Below are positions 45,561-55,061 of a DNA stretch of 64,000 bases, in pieces (positions within the stretch are counted from its first letter, which is position 1; each line of letters opens with the position of its first letter). The stretch is from Deinococcus aestuarii (lineage in GTDB: Bacteria > Deinococcota > Deinococci > Deinococcales > Deinococcaceae). The notes under the pieces are model-generated. The model saw nothing but the letters and a program-made list of their open reading frames with translations, was not told the DNA's origin and ran no database searches. Made by a program: the position numbers and the translations under genes. The DNA lies in NCBI RefSeq assembly GCF_018863415.1, contig NZ_JAHKSN010000009.1:1-64000 (forward strand). The letters run 5' to 3'.

Positions 45561-46670
45561 TCAGGCCGGGGGGTGAGGACCTCCCACCCGCGGCGGCGCG
45601 GTCGATGCCCGCACGACGAGTTCGACGGGCAGGGTGATCGTCTGGGCAGGCAGGGCCTCTCCCCGCAACAGCTTCAGGATCAGTTCGCCCGCCAGCCGCC
45701 CCATCTCGGCCTTGGGGAAGCGGACGGTGGTGAGGGGCGGGTTGAGGTAGGCGGCGCTGGAGATGTCGTCGTAACCGACCACAGAAAGGTCGCCGGGCAC
45801 GCCCAGGCCCGCGTGCTGCACTGCGCGGCAGGCCCCCAGGGCGAGCAGGTCGTTGTGCGCGAAGATCGCCGTGGGAGGCTCGGGGAGGGTCAGCAGCCCC
45901 CGCATCACCCGGTCGCCCTCCGCCTGGGTCGCGCCGCACTCGACCACCAGCGCGGGGTCGTAGGGGAGACCCGCCTGCGCGAGCGCCTCCCGGTAGCCGT
46001 CCACCCGCTCGCGGCTCAGGGCGCTCGTCGGCGTCTCCCGCAACAGGGCGACGCGGCGGTGACCCAGTTCCAGCAGGTGCCCGGTGCCGACCTGCCCGCC
46101 CCGGAACTCGTCGATGGCGATGCAGGGCACGCCCTGAACGTCGTGTTCGAGCACCACGACCGGAAGCCGCGCCTGGAGGATGGGCCGCAGCAGCGCGGTC
46201 GGCTCCGAGGAGGGGACGACCACCATCGCGTCCACCCGTCCCGCCCGCAACGCCTGGACGTACCTCGCCTCGCGCTCCGCCTCCCCACCGCTGTTGCACA
46301 GCATCACCAGAAAGCCCTGCGCGTGGCAGTACGCCTCGAGGGCCTGGGCGACCTCGGCGTAAAAGGGGTTGGTGATGTTGGGCAGCAGGAGGCCGACCGC
46401 CCGACTCTGCCTCAGCCGCAGGCCGCGCGCGAGTTCATTGGGGTAGTACTCCAGCTCGTCGATGACGGCCTGCACCCGCGCCCGCGTCTCCGGGGATACC
46501 GGGCGCGGGCCGCCGTTGAGCACGTAGGAGACGGTCGCCACCGACACGCCCGCCCGCTCGGCCACGTCCTTGTGGGTCACGCGGCGACCGCGCCCCTCCA
46601 AGCTGGGGTCTTCGGGAGAGCCGGACTTGCCCGATCTGGACCGGGGACGGGATGAGGTGTTTCTGGTCAC
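45561..46670 (-). CDS. LacI-family regulator of the inositol operon
   Basis: A 369-residue repressor-type protein. The HTH (VTHKDVAERAGVSVATVSYVLNG, residues 31-53) is followed by the hinge helix PNELARGLRL near 78 and a periplasmic-binding-like effector domain (GLLLPNITNPFYAEVAQALE, VVGYDDIS, LTTVRFP). About 30 Ser/Arg/Gly-rich residues precede the HTH, longer than usual. GTG start after AAGGA. Last gene of the iol operon; the palindrome at 56189-56204 is its likely operator. Function inferred from position. Confidence 0.92.
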   Translation of the reverse strand: MTRNTSSRPRSRSGKSGSPEDPSLEGRGRRVTHKDVAERAGVSVATVSYVLNGGPRPVSPETRARVQAVIDELEYYPNELARGLRLRQSRAVGLLLPNITNPFYAEVAQALEAYCHAQGFLVMLCNSGGEAEREARYVQALRAGRVDAMVVVPSSEPTALLRPILQARLPVVVLEHDVQGVPCIAIDEFRGGQVGTGHLLELGHRRVALLRETPTSALSRERVDGYREALAQAGLPYDPALVVECGATQAEGDRVMRGLLTLPEPPTAIFAHNDLLALGACRAVQHAGLGVPGDLSVVGYDDISSAAYLNPPLTTVRFPKAEMGRLAGELILKLLRGEALPAQTITLPVELVVRASTAPPRVGGPHPPA

Positions 46671-46707
46671 GGTAAGATTCCTTGGGCGGCGGGGCCGGGG
46701 CGCGGTC

Positions 46708-47475
46708 TCACACGATCAGCCGCACGGCCGCCAGCCCCGAGAGCCCCAGCACCAGCACACGGAAGCCCCGCTCGGGAACGAACGGCAGGAGGTGTCGACC
46801 GGCGAGCGCCCCCAGCCCCAGGGCGGGCAAGAGCGTTCCAGTAAAGAGCAGGGTGCTGGCGGTGAAGAGTGGCTCGGCGGGATTGTCGGCGGTGAGCAGC
46901 AGCAGCAGGGGCACTTTCGCCACGTTGAAGATGAGGAAGGTCCAGGCGGTCGTGCCCAGCAGCCGCTCCTTGGGCAGCCCCGCCGCCGTCATGAAGACCG
47001 CCATGACGGGTCCCGCCGCGTTCGAGACCATCGTGGAAAAACCCGCCAGGATTCCGGTCAGGACCGTGCCCACGCGGGAGGTGGGCCGCAGTCGGTCGCC
47101 CAGCCTCTCCCGCAGCAGCGTCAGCGCGAGCATGGCGAGGATGAGCACGCCGATGACCGGGCCCAGCGGATCGGCCCGCAGGTGCAGGTCGCCGAGCACC
47201 TTGAGGGCCACCGCGCCGACGAGAAGCCCGCCCGTCACCCAGGGGGCGATCCGCCGCAGCCATCCCCAGTCCGCGTGCTGGCGGTAGAAGGCCACCGCGA
47301 AGCCGTCCCCGAGCAGCAGCAGCGGCAGCGTCGCCCCCACCGACAGCCGCGCGCCGAGCACCTGCGCCATCAGCGGCACGGCGAGGATACCCGCGCCCGG
47401 CACGCCCGTCTTGGAAAAGCCGATCAGAAAGGCGGCCAGGGCGCCCAGCGCGTACTGCCAGGGGTCGAATGACAT
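46708..47475 (-). CDS. TauE/SafE-family membrane permease
   Basis: A 255-residue inner-membrane protein with about eight hydrophobic segments. It shows the family's duplicated motif: GFSKTGVPGAGILAVPLMAQVLG near residue 19 and GILAGFSTMVSNAAGPVMAVFM near 142. Known members export sulfite, sulfoacetate or other organic anions. It starts 13 bp after iolE, so it is expressed with inositol genes; a role in anion or acid efflux, or in uptake of an inositol derivative, is open. Confidence 0.9.
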   Translation of the reverse strand: MSFDPWQYALGALAAFLIGFSKTGVPGAGILAVPLMAQVLGARLSVGATLPLLLLGDGFAVAFYRQHADWGWLRRIAPWVTGGLLVGAVALKVLGDLHLRADPLGPVIGVLILAMLALTLLRERLGDRLRPTSRVGTVLTGILAGFSTMVSNAAGPVMAVFMTAAGLPKERLLGTTAWTFLIFNVAKVPLLLLLTADNPAEPLFTASTLLFTGTLLPALGLGALAGRHLLPFVPERGFRVLVLGLSGLAAVRLIV

Positions 47476-47488
47476 GGCGGGACGGCCC

Positions 47489-48385
47489 CTATAAACCGAT
47501 GCGCCCGAGGTACTCGCGGTTGCGCCGGGCACTCTCGGCCGGACTCCCCAGGCCGGGCAGCACGTCCTGCTCCACCACCACCCAGCCCCCGTAGCCGTTC
47601 TCCCCCAGTTGCCGCAGCACGGCGGGAAAGTCCACCTTCCCCTTCCCCAGCTCGCAGAAGACGCCGTGCCCGACCGCCGTCACCCCGTCCCACCCTTCCC
47701 GGCGCGACTGCTCGGCCACCCGCGGGTCCTGGTCCTTGAAGTGGACGTGCCAGATGCGGTCCCGGTGGCGCCGCAGCCCCTCCACCGCGTCCCCGCCCGC
47801 GAAGGTGTAGTGCCCGGTGTCGAAGCACAGCCCCATCACCTCGGGGTCGGTCATCGCCAGAAAACGCTCGATCTCGGCGGGCGTCTCCACCCAGGTCCCG
47901 ATGTGGTGGTGGAAGACGGTCCGCAGCCCCGTTTCCCGCATCACCGCGCGGGCCACCCGGTTCGCCCCGGCGGCGAAGACCTCCCACCCCGCCTCCGTCA
48001 TCCCCATCTCGGGCGTGATGCGGCCCGCGTTCAGCGTCCGCACGGGGTCGGTGTAGGGATCGTTCCCCAGCACCACGACGGCCCCCGGCCCCCCCACGGC
48101 GGCGAGGAGGCGGGCGGTGCGAACGGCCTCGGCCTCGCTCTGGGCGTGGCGTTCGGGGTCGTGGAGGTAGACGCTCACCCAGGAGCCGAGCAGCTTGAGG
48201 TGGCGGGCGGACAGCTCGCCGCGCAGGGTGTCCGGATCGGTGGGCATGAAGCCCCAGTCGCCCAGCTCGGTGCCGACGTAGCCGGTCTGGTGCATCTCGT
48301 CGAGGACGGTGGAATACCCGCCGCGCTCGCCCTCGATGTTCTCGATCACGCCCCACGAGCAGGGGGCGTTGGCAACTTGGATCAT
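47489..48385 (-). CDS. iolE: Inosose dehydratase
   Basis: Second step of inositol breakdown: dehydrates scyllo-inosose (2-keto-myo-inositol). The 298-residue TIM barrel of the xylose-isomerase-like family starts [14 protein letters not shown], the IolE hallmark. Metal-site residues are visible in [12 protein letters not shown] near 158 (His, Glu), [13 protein letters not shown] near 185 (Asp, His) and HVHFKDQD near 208. AAGGAG precedes ATG. A 139-bp gap with two hairpin repeats separates it from iolB. Confidence 0.93.
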   Translation of the reverse strand: MIQVANAPCSWGVIENIEGERGGYSTVLDEMHQTGYVGTELGDWGFMPTDPDTLRGELSARHLKLLGSWVSVYLHDPERHAQSEAEAVRTARLLAAVGGPGAVVVLGNDPYTDPVRTLNAGRITPEMGMTEAGWEVFAAGANRVARAVMRETGLRTVFHHHIGTWVETPAEIERFLAMTDPEVMGLCFDTGHYTFAGGDAVEGLRRHRDRIWHVHFKDQDPRVAEQSRREGWDGVTAVGHGVFCELGKGKVDFPAVLRQLGENGYGGWVVVEQDVLPGLGSPAESARRNREYLGRIGL

Positions 48386-48403
48386 GTGGACTCCTTGTTT
48401 TTT

Positions 48404-48538
48404 CTCCTCCCCCCTTGTGGGGGAGGCCGGGTGGGGGGTGGCAAGCGCAGCTTGCCCTGCCGCAAGGCATTCCTGAGAGGGAAACAGGGCACTCGGAGTC
48501 CCCCGTCCTGCACAGCCCAGCGAGTCAAGGGGGAGGAG
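48404..48538. repeat. Two family-B hairpin repeats in opposite orientation between iolB and iolE
   Basis: The + copy (48404-48456) has the stem CCTCCCCCC/GGGGGAGG and then GCCGGGTGGGGGGTGG. The minus copy (48490-48538) begins CTCCTCCCCCTTGACTCG, identical over its first bases to the copy at 51358. The last bases overlap the end of iolB. Placed inside an operon, they could act as mRNA-processing or attenuation structures. Confidence 0.65.
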
Positions 48539-49448
48539 CCTCCGAGGCCGCCTGCGCCGGGTCCTCCTGCACAAGCGTCTCGTCTTGTCCCCCCAGCACA
48601 GGCCGGGCTTCTCCCCGCCGCGCCTCCCCGAAGGGCAGTTCCATCGCCCTTCCCCCCCAATCCTGGCGCATCCAGCCCCAGGCGGCCTCGTCCACGGGAG
48701 GGCGGCTGCGCTCCTCGCCCTGCGCCTCCCCGGCCATGTAATTCAGGTAATAGACGTTGCTGCCCGGCGCGGCGGCCACCGGGTGATACCCCCGCCGCGA
48801 GAGGATCAGGTCGCCGTCCCGCGCGAGGAGCAGTTCGTCCTCGCCGTCCTCCGGGCTGTAGTTGCGGTGGACCGCCCAGCCCTCGGGGGGCAAGACGCGG
48901 TAGTAGTACGTCTCCTCGATGTAGAGGGAGCCGAGTCTTCCGTCGTGGCGGTGGGGAGGCCAGCCGCTCCAGTTGCCGCTGGGCGTGTAGACCTCGTACA
49001 GCAGCAGCCGCTCGGCGGGAAGGTCCGGGCCGAGGATGTGGCTGACCTGCCGGGTGGCGTTCGCTCCGCCGCGCAACTCGACCCGAATCTCCTCCGGACG
49101 GATGAGGCGGACGGGCAAGCGGCCCTCGGCGGGGGCGCCGCCTATCGCGTAGGTGCTGTCCTGCGTGGCGGTCAGCGTGTAAGTCGTGCCCGGAGGCAGG
49201 TACAGCACGTGCGGAAGCCCGGTGAAGACGCTTTCCCGCCGCAGCGGGTATGTCTCCCCGTTCACCTCGGCGGCGAGGTCGCCCTCCTGCGGCACGAGGG
49301 CCATCTCCAGCCCGCCCGTCTCGCCCGCTCTGGCCTCGCCCGCCTTCAGGTGCTCGACCCGGAAGGTGAGGTACTGCCACCCGGCGCTCTCGGCGGTGAT
49401 GCTGGGGCGCGCGTCGGGGGTCGTGGAGAAGTGGTTCGTCCCCGTCAC
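48525..49448 (-). CDS. iolB: 5-deoxy-glucuronate isomerase
   Basis: Converts 5-deoxy-glucuronate to 2-deoxy-5-keto-gluconate. The 307-residue double cupin shows the second-cupin metal motif [23 protein letters not shown] near 175-197 and [24 protein letters not shown] near 240, both diagnostic of IolB. The GTG start overlaps the iolJ stop as GTGA. The C-terminus is ~25 residues longer than typical (about 270-280), Glu/Ala/Pro-rich, and coincides with a dispersed repeat; the stop may have been shifted by repeat insertion. Confidence 0.93.
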   Translation of the reverse strand: MTGTNHFSTTPDARPSITAESAGWQYLTFRVEHLKAGEARAGETGGLEMALVPQEGDLAAEVNGETYPLRRESVFTGLPHVLYLPPGTTYTLTATQDSTYAIGGAPAEGRLPVRLIRPEEIRVELRGGANATRQVSHILGPDLPAERLLLYEVYTPSGNWSGWPPHRHDGRLGSLYIEETYYYRVLPPEGWAVHRNYSPEDGEDELLLARDGDLILSRRGYHPVAAAPGSNVYYLNYMAGEAQGEERSRPPVDEAAWGWMRQDWGGRAMELPFGEARRGEARPVLGGQDETLVQEDPAQAASEAPPP

Positions 49449-50281
49449 GTCGTCACCTCGCCCACCCGGGCGCGTGGGTTGAGGAGTTCGAGGTACGGTG
49501 CGGCGGTCCGCTCCACGGCGGCGCGGATGACGGCGTATCCGGCGCGGTGGGAGGTCAGACCCGGCGTCTCCTCGCTCCACGCTTTCCTCACGGCACGGTA
49601 GAGGGCGCTCCCAATATTCACCTTCACTACGCCGCAGCCCAGGGCCGCCCGCACGTCGTCCGGGTGGATGCCGCTGCCACCGTGGAGGACGAGCGGGCCG
49701 TCAACTGCGTCCGCAACAGCTTTCAGCAACCCCAGGTCCAGCCGTGAACTTTGCCCGTGCTCGCTGCCCACCGCGCAGGCCACCATATCGGCCCCCGCCT
49801 CGCGCAGTTGGCGGGCGTGGTCGGGGTCGGTCGTCTCCAACTCGTTGTGCTGGCCGGGAATACCGAAGCTCTCGGCGCTCACCTCCAGCGAGGCCCCGGC
49901 GGCGTGCGCGATCTCGGCGAGGCGGGTGGTCAGGTTCAGCACCTCGGGGAAGGCGTAGTCCTGCCCGTCGAACATGACGCTGGAGTACCCGGTGCGCAGG
50001 CATTCCACCGCCATCTCCAGCCCTCGCCCGTGGTCGAGGTGCAGGGCGACGGGCACGCTCACCTCGTCGGCGAGGGCGCGGACGGTCTGGGCGAAGACGT
50101 GGGCGCTCGCCTGCTCGATGTCCGCCGGGTAGGTCTGGAGGATGACGGGCACCCCGGCCTTCTCCGCCGCCCGCACGCACCCCTTCGCCATCTCCAGCGA
50201 GCAGAAGTTGAAGGCGGGCAGCGCGTAGCCTTCCCGGTACGCCTCCGCGATCAGCGGGCGAGCGTCGGTGACGTAGGGCAT
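49445..50281 (-). CDS. iolJ: 6-phospho-5-dehydro-2-deoxy-gluconate aldolase (class II)
   Basis: Splits DKG-6-phosphate into dihydroxyacetone phosphate and malonate semialdehyde. The 278-residue zinc-dependent class II aldolase has NFCSLEMAKG near 24, metal-site ALHLDHGRGLE near 80 (Asp, His), EVSAESFGIPG near 135, LHGGSGIHPDD near 205 with zinc His, and phosphate-binding VKVNIGSAL near 228. GGAGG stands seven bases before ATG at 50281, preferred over an in-frame TTG at 50287. It overlaps iolC by 31 bp. General fructose-bisphosphate aldolase is the alternative; the operon decides. Confidence 0.9.
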   Translation of the reverse strand: MPYVTDARPLIAEAYREGYALPAFNFCSLEMAKGCVRAAEKAGVPVILQTYPADIEQASAHVFAQTVRALADEVSVPVALHLDHGRGLEMAVECLRTGYSSVMFDGQDYAFPEVLNLTTRLAEIAHAAGASLEVSAESFGIPGQHNELETTDPDHARQLREAGADMVACAVGSEHGQSSRLDLGLLKAVADAVDGPLVLHGGSGIHPDDVRAALGCGVVKVNIGSALYRAVRKAWSEETPGLTSHRAGYAVIRAAVERTAAPYLELLNPRARVGEVTT

Positions 50282-51303
50282 TCCCAACCTCCCTTCTCCA
50301 GGGCGAAAGCGTCCACCTCGGCCTGGGTGGGCGTGAAGTCTGCACAGCCGATCCGGTTGACGACGATGGCCCCGCAGGCGTTCCCCAGCCGCGCGCTGCG
50401 GAACCAGTCCCAGCCCCGCAGCCGCCCCGTGATCAGCCCGGCGGCGAAGGCGTCCCCCGCCCCAAGGACGCTGACGACCTCGACGGGGAAGCCGGGGACG
50501 CTGAGCGCCTCCTCTCCCGCCCGGTGGACGGTGCAGCCGCGCTCGCCCTCCTTCACGACGACGGTGGGCACGCGGGACAGCAGGGCCGCCGTGTTCGCCG
50601 CCACGTCCCCGCGAATCTCGGGAGCCGTCATCTGGTTGTGGCGGATGGTGATGTCGGCGGGATCACGCAGCATCGCCGCGTTGATTTCTTCTTCCGTGCC
50701 GACCACCACGTCCACGTTGGGCAGCAGCGCCCGGATGGTCAGCCCGAAGGCGCGCGGGTCGTGCCACTGATTCGCCCGGAAGTCGAGGTCGAGGTACACC
50801 GGCACGCCCGCCGCGCGCGCCCGCTCGCACGCCGAGAGGACGGCGCTGCGGCTGGGCTCCTTGGACAGCGCTGTCCCGTTGACGACGAGCGCCCGCGCCC
50901 CCTCGATGGGGACACCCTGCATATCGTCAATGCTGATCTGGATGTCCGCCGCGTTGTCCCGGTAGAAGGTGATGGGAAAGCGGTCGGGCGGCTGCATGGC
51001 GAGGATGACGGCGCTTGTCCGCGTGCCCGCCTTGCGCGGGATGTAGTCGGTACTCACTCCCTCGCGCTCCAGCCCCGCGAGGATGAAGTCGCCCACCTGA
51101 TCGTCCCCAACAGCGGTGACGAGGGCCGCGTCCACGCCCAGCCGCGAGGCTCCGACGGCGATGTTGAGGGGACTGCCGCCCAGGTAGGCGCCGATGGTGC
51201 GGACTTCGGGGAGGGGCTTGCCCACGTCCTGCGAGTACAGGTCGATGGAACTGCGCCCAATGGTGATGAGGGCAGGAGTTGGGGGTTGGGGGGGATCGGT
51301 CAT
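50251..51303 (-). CDS. iolC: 5-dehydro-2-deoxygluconokinase
   Basis: Phosphorylates DKG with ATP. The 350-residue PfkB/ribokinase-fold protein has GRSSIDLYSQDVGKPL near 16, GGSPLNIAVGASRLG near 42 (PfkB signature 1), and the catalytic GAGDAFAAG near 293 (signature 2). The SIDLY...YLGGSPLN pattern is specific to IolC. The 243-bp gap upstream, toward iolA, holds one copy each of the two dispersed repeats. Confidence 0.93.
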   Translation of the reverse strand: MTDPPQPPTPALITIGRSSIDLYSQDVGKPLPEVRTIGAYLGGSPLNIAVGASRLGVDAALVTAVGDDQVGDFILAGLEREGVSTDYIPRKAGTRTSAVILAMQPPDRFPITFYRDNAADIQISIDDMQGVPIEGARALVVNGTALSKEPSRSAVLSACERARAAGVPVYLDLDFRANQWHDPRAFGLTIRALLPNVDVVVGTEEEINAAMLRDPADITIRHNQMTAPEIRGDVAANTAALLSRVPTVVVKEGERGCTVHRAGEEALSVPGFPVEVVSVLGAGDAFAAGLITGRLRGWDWFRSARLGNACGAIVVNRIGCADFTPTQAEVDAFALEKGGWECPTSPTLAR

Positions 51304-51357
51304 GGTGGGTTCGCTTTCGTTGGGCGTGCGAGTCAGTGCCCGAGTCTTTGGTCTTTT

Positions 51358-51412
51358 CTCCTCCCCCTTGACTCGTAGAGCTGCTTGCAGAGGGGGAGGC
51401 CGGGAGGGGTGG
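51358..51412 (+). repeat. Family-B hairpin repeat between iolA and iolC
   Basis: CTCCTCCCCCTTG at the left and GGGGGAGGCCGGGAGGGGTGG at the right are shared with the copy at 48404. The loop here is lengthened by about 21 bases containing ACTCGTAGAGCTG, shared with the copies near 17400. Confidence 0.65.
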
Positions 51413-51465
51413 ACGGGCGGCGCGTCTGAGCCGGTGGGAAGGGGGAAGGCATCTTCTTTGCTTTG

Positions 51466-51518
51466 GAGCCGGTCACACGCCTCCTCACCCCAGCCCTCTC
51501 CCGCAAGGGGAGAGGGAG
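51466..51518 (-). repeat. Dispersed 53-bp hairpin repeat, family A copy 2
   Basis: Read on the minus strand it matches 3679-3731 at 48 of 53 positions, with the stem CCCTCTCCC / GGGAGAGGG conserved. It lies 28 bp after the iolA stop codon inside the operon. Confidence 0.75.
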
Positions 51519-51546
51519 AAAACACCGCTTTACCCGCCCAACACCC

Positions 51547-53028
51547 TCAGAACGTCCGGCTCCACTCCCTCGGCCACCGCTCCACCACGACCTTCGTCTC
51601 GGTGTAGAACTCGACCCCGTGGCGTCCCTGCGCGTGCAGGTCCCCGAAGAAGGAGTCGCCCCAGCCCGAGAAGGGGAAGTAGGCGATGGGCGCGGCCACC
51701 CCGATGTTGATACCGATATTCCCCGCCCGCGCCTCATGCCGGAACTTGCGGGCCGCCGCGCCGCTGCTCGTAAATAAGCTCGCTTGGTTGCCGAAGGCCC
51801 GCTCGTTCACGAGCTTGACGGCCTCGTCCACCGTCGCGGCGTGCATCATGCTCAGCACCGGGCCGAAGATTTCCGTGCGGGCGATCTCGCCCTGCGGCGG
51901 CACGTCGTCGAGTAGGGTCGGCCCCACGAAGTAGCCCCCCTCGTAGCCGGGCACCTTCGCCCCGCGTCCGTCCACGATGGCGCGGGCGCCCTCCTGTTCT
52001 CCCTTGGCGATCAGACCCTCGATGCGCTCCTTGCTCCCCTCGTTGATCACCGGGCCCATCTGCACGCCGTCGTCGAAGCCGTACCCGACGCGGCGGCTCT
52101 GGGCAATGTCCACCATCAGGTCGGTGAAGTCCTTGCGGGCGTCACCGACCGTGATCGCCACGCTCGTCGCCAGGCACCGCTGGCCCGCACACCCGAAGGC
52201 GCTGTCGGCCAGGATGGTCGCCGTCATTTCCATGTCCGCGTCGGGGAGGATGACCGCCGGGTTCTTCGCGCCGCCCTGCGCCTGCACGCGCTTGCCGTTC
52301 TTCGCCCCGCGCTCGTAGATGTAGCGGGCGACGGGGGTGGAGCCCACGAAGCTGATCGCGCGCACCTGCGGGTGGTCGAGCAGGGCATTCACCACGTCCT
52401 TGCCGCCGTTCACGAGGGAGAGGACGCCCTTGGGAAAGCCCGCCTTCTCGATCAGCTCGAACAGCTTCGTACTCGTCAGCGGCACCCGCTCGCTCGGCTT
52501 GAGGATGAAGGCGTTGCCGGTCGCTACCGCGTACGGCAGGAACCACAGCGGGATCATCGCCGGGAAGTTGAAGGGCGTGATCGCCGCGACCACCCCGAGG
52601 GGTTGGCGGAACATGTGCTCGTCGATGCCGCGGGCGATGTTCTCGTTGTTCACCCCCTGCATCAGCATGGGGATGCCGCTCGCCACCTCAATGTTCTCGA
52701 TGCCGCGCCGAATCTCGCCGATGCTCTCCGCGCGGGTCTTGCCGCACTCGTCGGTGATCGTGCGGGCGAGGTCCTCGATGTTCTCCTCGACCAGCGCCTT
52801 GAGCCGGAAGAGGGGCTGGATGCGGTCGCCGACGGGCACCTCGCTCCACTCGCGGAAGGCGGCCTGGGCGGCTTGAACCGCGCGGTCCACCTCCTGCGCG
52901 GTGGTCAGCGGCACGTCCGCGAGGGTCTGGGCGGTGGCGGGATTGATGACGGGTTGCGCCTCGCTGGAGCGCGAGGGTTCCCACTGGCCGCCCACGAAGT
53001 TCTGGAGCCGGGTCTGCGTCTGGGTCAT
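51547..53028 (-). CDS. iolA: Methylmalonate-semialdehyde dehydrogenase (CoA-acylating)
   Basis: Turns malonate semialdehyde plus CoA and NAD into acetyl-CoA and CO2, the last iol step. The 493-residue aldehyde dehydrogenase has [20 protein letters not shown] near 145, [15 protein letters not shown] near 232, [15 protein letters not shown] near 255 and the nucleophile region [10 protein letters not shown] near 283. The GGAKN in place of the usual ELGGK, and the absence of the general-base Glu there, are typical of CoA-dependent IolA/MmsA. AGGACGG precedes ATG. Confidence 0.94.
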   Translation of the reverse strand: MTQTQTRLQNFVGGQWEPSRSSEAQPVINPATAQTLADVPLTTAQEVDRAVQAAQAAFREWSEVPVGDRIQPLFRLKALVEENIEDLARTITDECGKTRAESIGEIRRGIENIEVASGIPMLMQGVNNENIARGIDEHMFRQPLGVVAAITPFNFPAMIPLWFLPYAVATGNAFILKPSERVPLTSTKLFELIEKAGFPKGVLSLVNGGKDVVNALLDHPQVRAISFVGSTPVARYIYERGAKNGKRVQAQGGAKNPAVILPDADMEMTATILADSAFGCAGQRCLATSVAITVGDARKDFTDLMVDIAQSRRVGYGFDDGVQMGPVINEGSKERIEGLIAKGEQEGARAIVDGRGAKVPGYEGGYFVGPTLLDDVPPQGEIARTEIFGPVLSMMHAATVDEAVKLVNERAFGNQASLFTSSGAAARKFRHEARAGNIGINIGVAAPIAYFPFSGWGDSFFGDLHAQGRHGVEFYTETKVVVERWPREWSRTF

Positions 53029-53059
53029 GGTTCGCCGTCCTTTCGCCGCTGCGGGCGGG

Positions 53060-54961
53060 TCAAACTTCCTGTTTGCTGCGCGTCGGGGCGAAGTAGGCGC
53101 GTTGGGCCCCCACCTTCTCCTCGTAATGCTCGCGGGTCTGTCGGACCTGTTCCTGCTCCGAGACCTCCGCGATGGGCACGTCCCACCACGAGTCGAAGCC
53201 GGGCACGCGCTCGCGCAGGTTGACGGGCACGACAATGACCTGGACACCGCCCTGTTGACCCGCGTTTTCCAGCGCCGTCTGTAACTCCTCCAGCGTCTCG
53301 GCGCGCACCGCCTGGGCACCCATGCCCCGCGCGTGCATCACGAAGTCCACGTTCACGACCGGGCCGTCCGTCCGCCCCGTCTCCGGGTTGCGGTGCCTCA
53401 GCTCGTTGTTGAAGCTGGGGCTGCCGCACTCCATCTGGAGGCCGCGAATGCTCATGTACGCGCGGTTGTCCACCAGCACGACCGTCAAATTCAGATTCTC
53501 CGCGACCGCCGTGACGATCTCGGAGTTCATCATCAGGTACGAGCCGTCGCCGATCATCACGACCACGCGGCGGTCCGGCTGGGCGAGTGCGACGCCGATC
53601 CCGGCGGGAATCTCGTACCCCATGCAGGAGAAGCCGTACTCGACGTGGTAGGACTTGGAGTCGGTGGGCCGCCACAGGCGCAGCAGGTCGCCCGGCATAC
53701 TTCCGGCGGCGCAGATGACGGTCGTGTTCTCCCCCGTGACGCTGTTCACCGTGCCGATCACCGCGCCCTGGGCGGGAGGTGTGCTGCCCGTGTCCGCGCG
53801 CTGGGCGTCCACGAGGCCGTGCCATTCGGTGATGAGGTCGCTGGCGGCGGTGCGGGTGGCCGAGGCCGTGCCCGCCCAACCTTCTAAGGCGGCCTGAAGC
53901 GCGTTCAGCCCTTCCCGAGCATCGGAGACCAAACTCAGCGCCCCCAGCTTCGCCGCGTCCATCGGCACCACGTTCAGGCCGATGAACTGGACCTCCGGGT
54001 TCTGGAAGGCCGTCTTGCTGGCGGTCACGAAGTCCCCGAGCCGCGTCCCGACCGCGAGCACCACGTCCGCCTCGCGCGCCAGCCGGTTCGCCGCGCTACC
54101 GCCGATGGAGCCGACCGGCCCGGCGTTCTGCGGGTGGTCCCACACCAGCGAGCCCTTGCCTGCCTGCGACTCGACGACGGGGATGCCGAAGGCCTCGGCG
54201 AACCCCGCGAGGTGCCTGTCCGCCCCGCTGTAGATCACGCCGCCGCCCGAGACGATCAGGGGACGCTGGGCGTTTCTCAACAACTCCGCCGCCTGCTGCA
54301 CCACTTCCAACTCAGGCGGTGGACGGCGCACCCGCCACACCCGCTCGGCGAAGAAGCTCTCGGGCCAGTCGTAAGCCTCAGTTTGCACGTCCTCCGGCAA
54401 CGAGACCACCACCGCGCCCGTCTCGGCGGGGTCGGTCAGCACGCGCACCGCTTCCGGCAGGGCGGAGAGGAGCTGCTCGGGCCGTGAAATCCGTGTGTAG
54501 AAGCGGCTGACCGGGCGGAAGCAGTCGTTCACGCTCAGGTCGTGCTCCAGTGGGTGTTCGAGCTGTTGCAGGACGGGATCGGGAATCCGGTTGGCGAAGA
54601 TGTCGCTCGGCAGGAGCAGGACGGGCAGGCGGTTCACCGTCGCCAGCGCCGCACCCGTGAGCATGTTCAGGCTGCCGGGACCGATGCTCGCGGTGCAGGC
54701 GAAGGTCTGGAGGCGGTTTTTATGCCGGGCGAAGGCGGCGGCCACGTGGACCATCCCCTGCTCGTTCTGCGGGCGGTAGGTGGGGAGGTTCAGCTCGTCG
54801 CCGTACTCCTCCAGCGCCTGACCCAACCCGGCGACGTTGCCGTGCCCGAAGATGCCCCAGACGCCGGGGATCAGGCGCTGCCTTGCCCCGTCCCGCTCGC
54901 TGTATTGCGCGGCGAGGAACTTGAGCGCGGCCTGCGCGACCGTCAGACGAACCGTGTTCAC
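53060..54961 (-). CDS. iolD: 3D-(3,5/4)-trihydroxycyclohexane-1,2-dione hydrolase
   Basis: Thiamine-diphosphate enzyme that opens the ring of diketo-inositol to 5-deoxy-glucuronate. The 633 residues fit the family (about 640). The activating Glu is in [15 protein letters not shown] near 67. The central domain has GGGVIYSGA near 250. The ThDP/Mg motif is [11 protein letters not shown] near 500 with the closing Asn in [14 protein letters not shown] start after AAGGAG. Sits 31 bp before iolA. Confidence 0.94.
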   Translation of the reverse strand: MNTVRLTVAQAALKFLAAQYSERDGARQRLIPGVWGIFGHGNVAGLGQALEEYGDELNLPTYRPQNEQGMVHVAAAFARHKNRLQTFACTASIGPGSLNMLTGAALATVNRLPVLLLPSDIFANRIPDPVLQQLEHPLEHDLSVNDCFRPVSRFYTRISRPEQLLSALPEAVRVLTDPAETGAVVVSLPEDVQTEAYDWPESFFAERVWRVRRPPPELEVVQQAAELLRNAQRPLIVSGGGVIYSGADRHLAGFAEAFGIPVVESQAGKGSLVWDHPQNAGPVGSIGGSAANRLAREADVVLAVGTRLGDFVTASKTAFQNPEVQFIGLNVVPMDAAKLGALSLVSDAREGLNALQAALEGWAGTASATRTAASDLITEWHGLVDAQRADTGSTPPAQGAVIGTVNSVTGENTTVICAAGSMPGDLLRLWRPTDSKSYHVEYGFSCMGYEIPAGIGVALAQPDRRVVVMIGDGSYLMMNSEIVTAVAENLNLTVVLVDNRAYMSIRGLQMECGSPSFNNELRHRNPETGRTDGPVVNVDFVMHARGMGAQAVRAETLEELQTALENAGQQGGVQVIVVPVNLRERVPGFDSWWDVPIAEVSEQEQVRQTREHYEEKVGAQRAYFAPTRSKQEV

Positions 54962-55061
54962 GTGTCTCCTTGGGCTGCGGCGAGAGGCGCTGCCCTGTTC
55001 TAGTCGGTCAGGATGCGGGAGGGTGGGATGGGGAAGTCAAGTTCCCGGCCATTCAGGTGGG

